NCBI RefSeq assembly: GCF_032854445.1 | Contig: NC_088295.1 | Span: 8,374,501-8,438,500, forward strand | DNA: 64,000 nucleotides | From: Liolophura sinensis | Taxonomy: Eukaryota; Mollusca; Polyplacophora; Chitonida; Chitonidae | Direction of reading: 5' to 3' | In this document: positions 1-12,190 of the stretch, one piece after another | Layout: the number at the start of each line of letters is the position of its first letter | How positions within the stretch are numbered: the stretch's first letter is position 1 | Translations under genes and position numbers: made by a program | The notes under the pieces: model-generated | Databases searched by the model: none | What the model was told of the DNA's origin: nothing | What the model saw: the letters and a program-made list of their open reading frames with translations, nothing else

Positions 1-2223
1 ATGGTAGAGCTATGTAGGCCTACCGAGTTTCAGTTGAGTGTAAGGATCCTGAAAATTTCTCTGGTAAGAATAGCCCAAGAACAAAAAAAAAGTCTTAGTG
101 AAAAACAAAAAGTCCACATGAATCAAAAATGTGATCTCAAGCACATGTCCAGGTTTCAACTATCTGTTTCAAACGTTCACGTAGAAAGTTTGGAACCACC
201 TCAGCACATAGAGAGCAGTGTGAGAAATATTACAGTGAGACACTGTCAAAATGCATATATGACAGAAACTCAGGCAAAGTTGACCCAAGTAAGTAATCCT
301 GTCTGGGTGTGGATGTACATGACACTTGCCATCAGGGATATTTATATACTTCATAGAGTTAACGTATTTTTGATTATTATGACCCCGCTTTTACACGTCC
401 GTTACCAGGATACTCCCACCCCCACCTTCAAGCCACGACAAGGTTAGAGCTCATCATGAAAATACATGTCTACGTGTATGTCACTTGCAAATGATACTAG
501 AACGGTTAGAAGATGAATATAAACGGAAATTTGATTTTGATAACCTGAAGAGCACTTAAAAGAAACATGCAAAGATTGAACACGATGCTGAGATACAAAA
601 ATATTTCGAAGCCTATTATTCTTAATATTCTTAATGTGGCCATGTACGAACTACGAACAACTGAGATGCTGTGACAATATCTGTGTACAATAAGATGTAA
701 CAATCAAATGGAGCCATGTTTTGTGTCCAGAGGCTCTTGTACCATGCATACAATTAACTTCCAGTGTGCTCATGGGTACGGTGTAACCTAGGTGACCGCT
801 AATTATGGATGTTAAATGACGTAAAGCCCTTCTGTAAACCCTTCACCTGAGGTATATCAGGTCGTCAAACAAACGTTAACAGATGTCGATGGATATTGCA
901 TAAGAAAAGTAGAAATAATTGACGTGGCTGAAGTTCCTCGCCTCAGTAATATGTCAATGCACGAGAGTGGTCCGACTCTGTATGTCGATACCCACCTGGA
1001 GGGGTCTGAGGTCGATACAAGATTTACAGGGCTGCTTAGATCCCGTGTGACGTCCATCAGTGACAACGGTCGCGCTGTTCTGAATGTCATGTCAATCAAA
1101 TCTGTCTTGTACATGCACTCACGTGAAGTATATACACACGCAAGCAAGCTAATTTATCAAGACCGAAATTATACACCATGCAACCTAACAGAAGTTAGCA
1201 ATCAAAATAATTTACCAATACCTTTTACTTTGTTCAGAAAACTTTAACGCTGCTTTTGTAGTTTCTAACGCTTGTGCCTGTATACAACTGAACTGTGCTT
1301 CACAAAGGTTACAGGATCTGAATACTACACCACAAACGAAGCTACATGATCTCAAATGAACGTGGAGATTTCTCTCCATGATGGATGTATTTGTAATTTG
1401 TTAAAATGTTCTTGCTATAATACCCGTTTGATCAATGAATGATGTCAATGTCACGCTAAAATCTGTCTGATGTGACCAATGGTTACATCGGTCAGTGTTG
1501 CAGTGATTGTGTGAAGCATGAATTCTAGCCACTAGCTGGGTCACTTGATCCTGTCACAAATATATCTCGTTCCGTTGGTTTCGTCTCAGGGATGGGACAA
1601 ACTCCGCCGATACCCAAAGTACCCCCGTGGGCACGTGTGTCTCTGACAGTTACTTCTGAGAACTGATAACTCTGTATTGTAGCAGTTTTGTTTAATACAA
1701 GTCACTAATAAACACACGAGTAGCTCTCCATATTCAGCTTATTGACGCAGGTTAAAAAATTAATTATCCATGGCACAAAGCATAAATAGTATATAGCTTA
1801 TCTACTTCTCCCTCATTTATTGTCTTTGTGTTATAGTTCTTATTTTCTAGACCCCCATGCGCCACCGTGCCTGCTTGTTTTGATTCCAGACAGTTTTGTA
1901 AGGATTTTCCACACGAAATCAACTAATTCCTCCTCTCACACAGATTCCGTTATATCTCAATCAATCAGTTCGGACAGTTATCTGAGTTTTATCGAATGGA
2001 TTTATTCCTAATCCTAACTGCTGGTCGTGCGAAAACATTACTTCGGTATGACAACAGTATTTGACATGCAACATTAACCAAAGGTCAAAACTATTTCCTC
2101 TGCTTATCAGTCTATAAGTATAACTGATCAAACAATATTATTTGCCTGTATATCTTGATGCATGCATTTATGCACACCGGTGCATACTTCATGGAAGTAT
2201 TATGAGTAAATATCAAGATCTAC
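1..2223. other. Non-coding stretch, no supported gene
   Basis: I see no gene here. A 148-codon frame is open from the first base to 447 on the + strand, but its translation resembles no family I know, has no clear splice sites and is overlapped by an open frame on the other strand. It could be chance or the edge of something to the left. Overlapping frames at 857-1247 on both strands are equally unconvincing. Base use is AT-rich with ordinary CpG. Confidence 0.6.
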
Positions 2224-2471
2224 GGGGATGGGTCGCGGTCTTTTAGTTAGAGGTGCTTGCATTTGGAGGTTCAAACCCCGGCCTTGGACAGGGAATTGGC
2301 GTTCGCTACTTATGCGGCGTTAGTGGACGCTTGCGCAATCTTGTTCACTTTATCTGCGCAACCTCCTCGCTAAAGATCGGTGGTTTTACCCCAGGCACTT
2401 CCGGTGCACGTGTCTTCCACCCATAAAACTCGCCACCATCGTAAGTGAAAACGTCAATATGACGTTATAAG
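2224..2471 (+). repeat. tRNA-derived SINE, family B, near full length
   Basis: The left part looks like a tRNA gene head: an A-box-like 'ggtcttttagttagaggtgc' and, about 30 bases on, a B box 'ggttcaaacc' (2268-2277), the two parts of an RNA polymerase III internal promoter. The body ends in a tail 'ccataaaactcgccaccatcgtaagtgaaaacg'. That tail closely matches the one at 31241-31372, so the two are copies of one family. Drift in the tail suggests an old insertion. No target-site duplication was picked out by eye. Confidence 0.7.
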
Positions 2472-2910
2472 TTATAACAATAACAATTTCGCAGGCGATT
2501 TTGAATTCATTGACCATTTTGTTAATTATACCTTTACTTATACCCCACCTGAAAAGCAATTATGCAGTCAAAAAGGTACAGCTGGTAATCAGTCAAATAT
2601 GATTAAAAATGAAGAAACATGTATTGGTTTGGTTTGAACAATGCACATGTGTGTAATAGTGCTACAGGGACATAGCCTTATGAGTTGATTTTCTGTAATA
2701 ATAATATTACATCTAAGTATAAATGAAGAAAGAAAGGCATTTTAGGTTTTAACATATCACATTTAGATTACGCTGGCGAAGCAATCTGTAGTACATGTAT
2801 CTTAGAGCACAATGTTCATGACCAGTGAGATCACGCGCTGGGTCTTAACACAGCAGCTTGAAACGGTTTGAATCGACAGATTACCCCACATAAAGTTAAA
2901 TAAGTATATT
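2472..2910. other. Non-coding spacer
   Basis: AT-rich sequence between a SINE and a family R repeat copy. I see no exon-like frame, array or hairpin in it. Confidence 0.6.
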
Positions 2911-3230
2911 TTTTTTATTTTTGTGATATTGTATGGCCGAGATATCGCAGTTAAAGGTAAACAAAATCATACACATTTAGAAAATCGAAAGCGCCGACAT
3001 GCGGGGTACTTTTGTAACCAGAGAAAGAAAGTGTTTCCTCTGACGTCGCCCAAACCCGGTTTCGCTGTTTGGCATATGAGCATGGAATACAAGTGATGCA
3101 ACATCATGTTTCCCGTTTCTCTATAATGGAGCCTACCATGGCTTTGTAAGGATTCCATATTAAAATTTGATTTATAGAGTTACAACTCAAGTCAGAAAGA
3201 AATGGCCATCGCGGTTTAGGTCTGTTTTCA
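2911..3230 (+). repeat. Dispersed repeat family R, copy 1
   Basis: Starts near 'tttttgtgatattgtatggc' and ends near 'gcggtttaggtctgttttc'. Both ends recur in the same order at 27493-27831, with 'gtaaggattccatattaaaa' against 'gtaagaattccagatttaaa' just inside the right end. The middle is more diverged. A third, shorter copy is at 46958-47221. All three lie on the + strand. No frame is shared between copies, so I read it as a non-coding dispersed element of unknown class. Ends are approximate. Confidence 0.6.
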
Positions 3231-4487
3231 TCCCTCTTCGGGAAAAACTTCGGTGTAAATTGAGATTCGGGTTGAAGAATTTTGGTGAAGAGCACTAATG
3301 AAATATTCAAGTTGAGAGAAGTTATTATTCTTATCTTGACGTGACATTAATGGGTGCGTCCATTACCATCTGTAAATAATAGACTGAATCAGAAACTACA
3401 GATAACAGACCTTTAGCAGGCTATTCCATGTCTTGTATCAAGGCGCTGACATACCATACAAAATCATTGGAAGATTCTCATCATTAAACCATTGCTGTGT
3501 TCTTTCTTTTGTCTGGTGGTCGACAGGCTTAGTTACTATGGCAATGTTGCTCGATTTGACTGAAATCCTACTCTCATTTCTCATGTTTCTTCCCGATCAA
3601 TAATATTATTATAGGTATATAAGGTAACAAAAAGGGCTTTAATATTAGATCAGGCTGCACATAAACTAGCTGTCCCCAAGACGTCCTCATTGAGCTGCTG
3701 TATAAAGTGCGTATTCTGGTCAACGTCCCCGGGAGACGCGGGCTTTATCTATATAATACCGCTCATTTAAAATCAGACAAGACTCACTCGGGCCAGCCTG
3801 AACCGTAAGCCGACTGGGACCTGGCGACCCGGCGCAAAACAGAAAGCGATTAGTTAACATTTAAGTGGCAGACTACGGAAATCTATATTCCAGCAAGCCG
3901 TCAATATCTAGAAAAGTTTCTGACAGCTAAAATGAATACACTGTCATATGCCAATAGTGGCCTAATATCCGGAGAGCTGTCAGCTACTCACCAGTCCAAT
4001 GCTAGTCTGTAATAGGGTGCGGACACTCTATATATATATATGAACACCAGTGCCACACTGACACTAACACTTGGTATCTCTGCAATTATATCACACATAT
4101 ACACACATTTAAAATAAAGATCAAGTGAATCATTCTATATTGTTAAACGGGTTTCAATAAAAAGCCCTTCTTCGTCCCCGCATAGATATTAAGCTCTGGT
4201 GGAAATGACATTTGGACTTACACTATCATTGCAAATTCTAGACTCGGGAATCTGAAAAAAATCAGATCAGAAGACAAATGTTCGGAAGGGTAGTTTTTCT
4301 TATAAAACATCATGCATACGAACTTAATAGCTCAGTAAGAGAATGCGCATTCCTTTGGACAGAAATTCTTATATGGAAGACATAAAATGGATAAATGATT
4401 ATGGCTTTATGCCACATTGGCAATATCACATGATACATGCAGACATATCATGGCGACCCTAGATCTGTAGGGCTGTGATTGCGTACA
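3231..4487. other. Non-coding stretch with a GC-richer patch near 3640-3860
   Basis: No gene is supported. The 3640-3860 patch has more CpG than its surroundings and contains a TATA-like 'tctatataatacc' about 75 bases after 'cctcattgagctgctg'. It could be regulatory DNA, but no exon follows that I can defend. A short 'tatatatatata' run sits near 4031. Confidence 0.4.
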
Positions 4488-5000
4488 CTATCACAGTCTC
4501 AGCTGTCGGTCCCAAATAGATGTCCCCATGAGTCATCACTAGTAAATCCACACAAGCATGAAACTATAGTGGAAATAGCATAAATTCCAACTCCACCCGC
4601 CATGTTTGAATGCATACTCCTCACAGCCTATACAAGGGAGATAACTACTGACACTTTTAGCATATTTTGTACTTGTCTAATCTTTTCTTCAGTTTTAATT
4701 TAGTTGAGAAATGTTTTTAGTGACCAGCCTTGATTATGGTTCCCTCTAGGTCATTGCTGGTGAGACTTATCCTAAACAATCATCCCAGAATGCGAGTCAA
4801 AAGGTCTAACTTGCCTAATATAGTGGCAGTGGTAATTGTATACATGATTCCCCTCACTGTGAGGAGTATGCATTCAAACATGGTGGTTGGAGTTGAAATT
4901 TATCCGGTTTCCACTATAGTTTCACGCTTCTGTGGGTTTCCTAGTGATGAAAAATGGGAACACCTACCTGGAATTGATAGCTGAGACGACTGTGACTGCG
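4488..5000. repeat. Long imperfect inverted repeat (foldback element)
   Basis: The left arm (about 4488-4685) is the reverse complement of the right arm (about 4800-4998) with scattered mismatches and small gaps. The best-matched core pairs 4531-4625 with 4855-4950. For example 'gaaactatagtggaaa' and 'catgtttgaatgcatactcc' on the left face their complements on the right. About 115 bases separate the arms. The left arm also holds 'caagggagataactac', a motif I associate with molluscan repeats. It may be a foldback or MITE-type non-autonomous DNA transposon. A transcript would form a long hairpin. The 84-codon frame at 4730-4984 runs through an arm and is not treated as a gene. Confidence 0.75.
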
Positions 5001-6284
5001 GACAAACAAATTATCTGATGCCCTCTAGTAATATACTGAAGCCGGCAGGGGAAGTACACAGGTGTTCAAGGTAAGCTTATAGATCAAGACAGGACTGTAG
5101 TAGTATGCGCAATCAAGATGTCTAACGAAACAAATGCAGGTGAAAACAATGCGCCAATGTTATAACTAAATGACTTCAAATGAAAAACATAGGACTGAAG
5201 TTCACAGGAAATGAGTTTGTGCGAGCTTTGTAGGTTTTATATGACGAAATTAAAGGTTTTCATTTGTTATGTTGTTTACAGTTTGTAATAATTATTCGAC
5301 GTATCTTCCGAAGATAACTTCAATAAAACTGATGAAACATATATTCACATCGACATTCTAACACTTTTGGAAATAGCCCTTTTCTTTGTATGAGGTAAAA
5401 CTTGCTGACAAACAGCTGAATGTTTTCTTGATCTTGACTGGAAATCCTGTCTTCAGACATAATAAATTATGCTTGCATGAAAGTAGCATCATAGAGCTTA
5501 TATCCACCGGTCTTGTGGGAGAAAATATAGTTCTGATAGCATCTATACAATCCCGAAGGAAAGTGAACTATGGCGAGTATGTAACGGCTTGTCCTTTAGG
5601 GATAAAAGTTCACATCTTGTCTGGTTTGTAGGTATCATGTAATATTATGGAGGTTCCAATATAAAGCACCAGCGCTATCCCCCGAGGCGTCCAAACAAGG
5701 CTCCGTGACCAGCCCCATTTCACCTCTGTTGTCTCTCCCAACTCAATAAGTCAAACGGAAGTCTGGAAAATCGGTGCCGGGATTCTCCAGGCTGAAGGAC
5801 TACTAACCGATAGGATATTGTTGAGCTCCTAATTAAGTCCATGTTCTGCGAGATCAAACCTGAGAGTGGAGCCCTTCGGGAGGCAGTATTAGAGTAATCT
5901 GACGAGATGCCAGTTTACTTGCTGCTTCAATTAAGTCGTTACCAGACATGAGGCCGTGACCGTAAATCAATTTGTCTCTGGCCTAGCCCTCCTTCCAGCA
6001 ATTGTTTTTACATTGATCCTGATTAAGTCAACTGTTTTCCCAAGAGGGCGGTTTATCACCGGGTTAGGTTGATAAGCTAGAGGTGGAATAAGTTCAGGAA
6101 CATGACCTACGCAAGTAAAGGTTTAGTTACAAATCGCTTATGTAGGCGCATGGAATGATGTAGGAAACATACCGTTTTCTTGGAAACTCGTGACATAAAA
6201 TGTCATTAGCATATAAAGTGCGATAGCAAATGATACAGAAGCGTACTTTATAGTATTCTAAAAGCAAGCACATGCTGGGAATGG
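5001..6284. other. Non-coding stretch; GC-richer patch 5640-6080
   Basis: No exon is convincing. The 5640-6080 patch is richer in GC than its flanks and carries three copies of '(a/g)attaagtc' at 5831, 5929 and 6021, spaced about 98 and 92 bases apart. Such spacing could reflect homeodomain-type binding sites in an enhancer or just an old internal duplication. An 81-codon + frame at 5386-5631 has no recognisable content. Confidence 0.35.
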
Positions 6285-6622
6285 ATCGCTTCGGTGGCTT
6301 ATTGGTTAGAGCGTCCGCCTCGAAGTCCGGAGAACTGGGATGAAACCAAAGACCACAAGATATCAAAGACCAGGACTTGGTACTTGTTGCTGCCTCGCTT
6401 AGCGCTCTTTACTGAGACGGTAGAACAATAACACGGGCCCGGTGTCAGAATACTGTGACTGGATGGGGTGTCATGTCTGGTGTTATGAAACTTCAGTGCC
6501 GGCAAAAGCTTTGGTGGCACGAACTAGCCCTGCCAAAAAAAGACATAGTATTCGTACATGCACCTAATGTCTCCTCATCGTTATATCATTGAAAAATTGT
6601 TAAGTAATACATAAAAACCCAA
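6285..6622 (+). repeat. tRNA-derived SINE, family C, copy 1
   Basis: The head 'ggtggcttattggttagagc' resembles an A box and 'gggatgaaacc' a decayed B box. The body contains 'gtgtcagaatactgtgactg', 'ggatggggtgtcatgtctgg' and 'cttcagtgccggcaaaagc'. The same blocks occur in the same order at 44041-44392, which fixes the family. The 3' end runs into an ACAT microsatellite, as in the second copy ('gcatacatacata'). Confidence 0.75.
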
Positions 6623-6626
6623 GTTT

Positions 6627-6666
6627 ACATACATACATATATACATACATACATACGTACACTCGT
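6627..6666. repeat. (ACAT)n microsatellite
   Basis: About ten imperfect ACAT/ATAC units directly after the SINE. It probably grew from the SINE tail. Confidence 0.85.
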
Positions 6667-9600
6667 ACATACATCCAAGCCAGGGGCATTAATATGTTAA
6701 ACCATTGTATTAAAAAGCAAGAGAGGCTCTGATTATGGTACAATTTGAGTTTAGAAAGCTTCAGTATGAACTATAATTATAAGTTAATTCATTTCCTTAA
6801 TACATGTTATACAGGATATTCCAAAAAGATTTAAACGATAAAGGAGATTGTATTGCCCTTTGAAACCCACACTCAAACCAAGATACTGTTACATATACTG
6901 GAAATGACAGAACTAACCAGATGGACTATGAAATACTATAAAACATCAGCAGATACGTACAAAAATGATGACATGTTTTCACTCAGTTCATGCAAGTCAC
7001 AATTTTTCATACGGATATATATTTCATGGCCATCTAAACAACCAGACGTTCTCATTTCTTTCCGTATTTAGTCCTTCGTGGATTATAGTCATGCATATTG
7101 GAATACGTGGAATTCCAAATACGTGGAATAAGAGAAACTGTAGGTCCATAGGACTTAAGCTCTTTCAAATTTATTATTAACTTAATATCTGCTGCCAGTC
7201 CTTTCACAATACATGGAGGTACTTTGTACCCCACTGTGGCTCCGCAAACGATTTTCATGTCGGCTGTATACGTGTGCACTAGATAGTCTATTCCTTATCA
7301 AACGTCACAGCCTACAGCCCTGCACGTACCCCCTGTGATCCATCATGCTCGTCTTTTCAAACACAATTGATGGCAAAAAGCTGATTTGCTCGGCTCCCAT
7401 AGTCCATATGACGTTATCCATCAGAGCAGAAACTCTATCTCTAACACATCCTCATAACAACTTCAGCGAAATGAACCATTTTAACTTCTGTATCCGATCC
7501 ATGACCAGATACCCATATCTTTTTTATGTTTCTCATCGTTTCAAGTCTTCGTCATATCTCACTACAGGGTTTAAAGCGTCGGACTTGGATGATAAAGAAA
7601 CAGTTTATCATTTGCCAATCCTAGATGTATTCTGCGCTACATGTCTCTCTAAGAACACGGTTCAATTATAAACCTATAGGTTACGATCTGTTCAGAGGTT
7701 TTCTATCTCCAGTAGAAATCTAAGCGTATATCGCAATATTAATATGTGCTTCTGAGAAGGTCACTGTTTTTGTATATGCAATACATCAACAAATATAAAT
7801 AAATGATCGTTCTAGGATCGTATAACTCAAGTTCTTCGTGGCACAAAACCTTAGCAAATCAATTCATATCGTATTTAAGTGAGCTATAGCATAGGGCTTT
7901 GGAAGTATTAAATAGACATGTTTAATAAAAACTGGATTGGATTGATAAGAGTCATATGCATGCATCCTTAAACTCAGCAACACGCTGCAGTCAACCAGAC
8001 GCATATAGACCCACATGTATTGACTAGTCTGAATATTGTTTAACGACTTATGCAGTATTTGAGCATAGGGATATAAAACAGGAGTGAAGAGTAAGGAGCA
8101 TATTAAATCCAAGACTTGATGAATTTCTAGATATATGCAAAAACAAAGAACCGGGTATTTGAAATTTAACACATTAGCTGTTTTTAATTTTGTTTTGTTA
8201 GAGTCTCTTAACGCACTTTGTCTTGTGGATCAAATTGAATTTGAAAACGACATTATTAGAATTAGAATTGCATGTTTTAATGGCTTCTATTAAGATAATA
8301 TCTCCAAATTTGTGACCATCCGAGATTGACTCGTTGTGTAAAAACATTCACTGTTGTCCAAAACACTGTTGTCCACGTACATTATCGCAAACTGATGCGC
8401 TTCCCTATCCCCACGTGTCAGATTAACATTCCACTATCATCCTGATAAAACAACGATCATTTCACCAAAAACAGCTTGGACTATAAGGTATTGATTTGTC
8501 AAATATTGTAACTCGACACTTGTAATTTAGTCGTTCTAGTTTCAGGGCTGTTTTGTGTTATCGTGTCTATACATGTGTGTACGCAAAAAAAAGGAGATTG
8601 GACTTCGGGCCATATGGCGATACACTCTCCCACAGTGGCATCCCCTGGTCCGCATAGGATCATCATATTTAGATAAATAGCATGCTTGCTCCGCCAGGTT
8701 GATTGCCGCATCAGTGAAGCGAGCTATTGACATTCGGCTAGTTCTGCTTGTCACCCAACCACCTTTGGGATCGATAGGCGCTATCTGCGCTTTAAGGTAG
8801 TTCAATACACTCTCGTCTAATCACTGAGCCAATATTGACACTGTGTCTACCAGGTATAAAAAGCGATGTCAACTCTATGTGTATCTGTGTATTTGTATTT
8901 ACACAATAAGTGAATTACCGAGAGGGAAGAGCAAATACCCTGACATAACACTGTCAGTGAACCGCACACGAAGTCTTTAACACTTCACTGAATGTTATAG
9001 CACACTGATGATGAACACGCAATTATCAACCACAGCACTCTTCTGCGCACCTGATCTGTTTAGCTTTAAAGGGAAGTGCAAAATTAATCAAATTATTGCT
9101 CCTCAAATATATTATAGTCATGACTGCGTCTCCTTGTCTATGCAGCATTCTGTACAGTATAAATTTGCTGCTATAAATGCACAAATAGCTGCTGTTTCTA
9201 CCCCATGACCTCTAATCACTTCAAAAGTACAAATTACATCAACGGCAAAGACGCTTTTTTTGTTTACTATATCATTTACTTGTATTTTTGTTGCAGATAG
9301 AGACGTGTTTGGCATTTTATCATAAAATCCATATCGAATGGATACATGGCGTAACATGAATGTGCCGCTCATATAACGACCACGCCATCGGGTGTCGTCT
9401 GTCAGTTTATCATGGCTATGTACAGATAACAGTCACGCAATACCAACATCCAGCCATTAATTATTTACCTACTAATAACTTGAACAGACTATGTATCAAT
9501 TATCGATGGCTTTGACAAACCGGCTGAATCCACCTCTGATTGGATGGCTGTTCTGGCGGTCTATAGAGAAGCGTCTCACTCCCGAGGCCTGGAGGAATGT

Positions 9601-10566
9601 GGCTTGCCCGCCATCAAGTCCTCATGATGCAAAGTGCACCCAAATCACTGGCGGTGCATTACGCCTATAGGCCATACTTTCCGGAATATAAGCAAAGATA
9701 ATTTGGCCCTATCGATCTGGCCGTACGCTTTTTTATTTTTCTTTCCAAGCAAACGACAGGAATGTTTTTTGTCGCTTTAACATATGTATATATGCCCATA
9801 TAGTTTCTGTAGTTGTTGCGTGTCTAGTGAGACGCGGTGCTAAGACTGTCGGTCTGAGAGAATCATGGAAGTCCTTCTGCTCAGTACCTGCACAACGCCA
9901 TCTGGACATCCGGACATATAATTATGCAAACAGCTCAGAACTGTCAAGTCTGTTTAGAAACTGGCGTCATTAATAGCTCACGTTTTGTCCACGTCAGAGG
10001 TAACTCTGTTCTCAAATGTCACACAACATGATTGCGCCTACAAAGTTGAACATGATTATTTTAATACCCAACTTTAAGTTGGGAGTAAATTATCTTTTGT
10101 AATAACTGTTTTCCTGGCTACCAACTTCCGATAGAATCTTGTGATGCTCACTGTTGGGGCAATGATTGCATAACCCTTTTACCACGAAGAGTGCCTGCAG
10201 ATTTATTTCTGTCCTTGACATTTTACTTCCACGCCCAGGAATAAACAGGAACTTTAACAATAATAATCTCTCTTAGCCTTCGGCTAGAACGCGAAATCAT
10301 TCCTCATCTAAAACCGGCTAATAGATAATGCATGTAGATGTAGATTTCTATCATGCCGGCTTGTTTTAATCCTTTTTCCTAAGGCATGTTGGAAAGCTTT
10401 GAAGTCTTTGCCTTTGATAATGATTCTTTGTATGCTGTCCTCTTTGTAGTGGAGACTTGTTCATGTTGAAACACCGGCGCTCTTAGAACGACAAAGAAAG
10501 ATGTCACACTGTGGGTGGGTGTCACACTGTTAACTCCACAGTGATGGCGATTGAGTAGTTTTGACA
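6667..10566. other. Non-coding stretch, nothing recognised
   Basis: Several 60-108-codon frames are open on both strands (for example + 7345-7671 and - 7864-8172), but none has family features, consistent splice sites or strand preference. A 17-base near-palindrome of 'cccaactt' facing 'aagttggg' lies at 10067-10083. A GC-richer 27-codon frame begins near 9547 but has no support beyond being open. Confidence 0.5.
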
Positions 10567-11160
10567 CGTTGATCTGGTTAAGTATGTGATATGGTCGAAC
10601 AGGTGATCTGGTTAAGTATGTGATCTGGTCAAGTAAGTGACCTGTTCGAGAAGGTAATCTGGTCAAATAGATGATCTGGTCGAGCAGGTGATCTTGTCGA
10701 CTAGGTGATCTGGTGGAGTGGGTGATCTGGTCGAGCAGGTGATCTGATCGAGTAGGTGACCTGGTGGAATAGGCGACCTGATCGAGTAGGTGACCTGGTC
10801 GAGTTGGTGACCTGGTCAAGTATGTGACCTGGTCGAGTTGGTGACCTGGTCGAGTAGGTGATCTGGTGGAATAGGTGACTTAATCGAGTAGGTGACCTGA
10901 TCGAGTAGGTGATCTGATGGAGTAAGTGATCTGATGGAGTAAGTGATCTGGTTGAGTAAGTGATCTGATGGAGTAAGTGATCTGGTTGAGTAAGTGACCT
11001 GATCGAGTAGGTGATCTGATCGAGTAAGTGATCTGGTTGAGTAAGTGACCTGATGGGGTAGGTGATCTGATCGAGTAAGTGATCTGGTTGAGTAAGTGAC
11101 CTGATGGGGTAAGTGATCTGGTTGAGTAAGTGATCTGATCGAGTAGGTGATCTGGTCGAG
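10567..11160. repeat. Minisatellite, 17-bp unit (about 35 copies)
   Basis: The unit is 'gtgatctggtcgagtag' with frequent changes such as ggt/gat, tcg/tgg/ttg and tag/taa. The 17-base period returns to the same frame every 51 bases. On the - strand this gives a long stop-free frame with a 17-residue repeat ('DHLLDQVTYSTRSLTRS'), spread over the frames at 10379-10819 and 10816-11337. I treat these as satellite artefacts. The array abuts a different minisatellite on its right. Confidence 0.95.
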
Positions 11161-12190
11161 CACGATATTGTAGAGGTTGGTTATCCTGTAGAGTACATGT
11201 TGTGTAACTTGTAATGTACCTTGTGAAGCTGTTTTTTTCTGTAGAGTAGTGTTTCTTGTGAACTTGGTTATCCTGTAGTGTACCTTGTGAAACTGGTTAT
11301 CCTGTAGTGTAGTGTATCTTGTGAAGTTGGTTATCACGTGGTGTAGTGTATCTTGTAAATTTGGTTATCATGTACAGTGGTGTATCTTATGAATTTGGTT
11401 ATCGTGTAGTGTAGTGCATCTTGTGAAGTTGGTTATGTAGTGCTGTGCATCTTGTGAAGTTGATTATCCTGTAGTGTAGTGTATCTTGTGAAGTTGGTTA
11501 TCCTGTAGTGTAGTGTGTCTTGTGAAGTTGGTTATCCTGTAGTGTAGTGTGTCTTGTGAAGTTAGTTATCCTGTAGTGTATCTTGTGAAGTTGGTTATCC
11601 TGTAGTGTATTTTGTGAAGTTGGTTATCTTATAGTGTAGTGTATCTTATGAAGTTAGTTATCCTGTAGGGCAGTGTATCTTGTGAATTTGGTTATCGTGT
11701 AGTGTATCTTATGAAACTGGTTATCCTGTAGTGTAGCGTAACTTGTGAATTTGGTTATAATGTAGTGTAGTGCATCTTGTGAAGTTGGTTATCCTGTAGT
11801 GTAGCGTATCTTGTGAAGTTAGTTATCCTGTAGTGTAGCGTATCTTGTGAAGTTAGTTATCCTGTAGTGTAGTGTGTCTTGTGAAGTTAGTTATCCTGTA
11901 GTGTATCTTGTGTAGTGTATCTTATGAAGTTGGTTATCCTGTAGTATATCTTGTGAAGTTGGTTATCTTGTAGTGTAGTGTATTTTGTGAATTTGGTTAT
12001 CTTTCAGTGTAGTGTATTTTTTGAAGTTGGTTACCTTGTAGTGTAGTGTATCTTATGAAGTTGGTAATTCTGTAGAGCAGTGTATTTTGTGAAGATGGTT
12101 ATTCTGTAAAGCAACAGCGGACTCCGTCGTACTGTATCTTGTGAAGTTACGAAGATGGATATTCTGTGGAGTGGTGTATCTTGTGCAGTA
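11161..12190. repeat. Minisatellite, 34/29-bp units
   Basis: The unit is 'cttgtgaagttggttatcct' followed by 'gtagtgtagtgtgt' (34 bases). A common 29-base form lacks one 'gtgta' step. There are about 30 copies, diverging toward the right edge near 12190. It begins directly at the end of the 17-bp array but shares no clear unit with it. No frame across it is credible as protein. Confidence 0.92.

Noticed and set aside
1-447. 148-codon + frame open from the first base
   Set aside because: No recognisable family, no clear splice sites, overlapping open frame on the other strand. Left flank unseen.
9547-9630. Short GC-rich + frame starting MAVLAVYREASHSRG
   Set aside because: Only 27 codons, ending in a stop, no splice signals.
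10379-11337. Two - strand ORFs of 146 and 173 codons with 17-residue repeats
   Set aside because: They are the 17-bp minisatellite read through. The frame stays open because the unit lacks stops.
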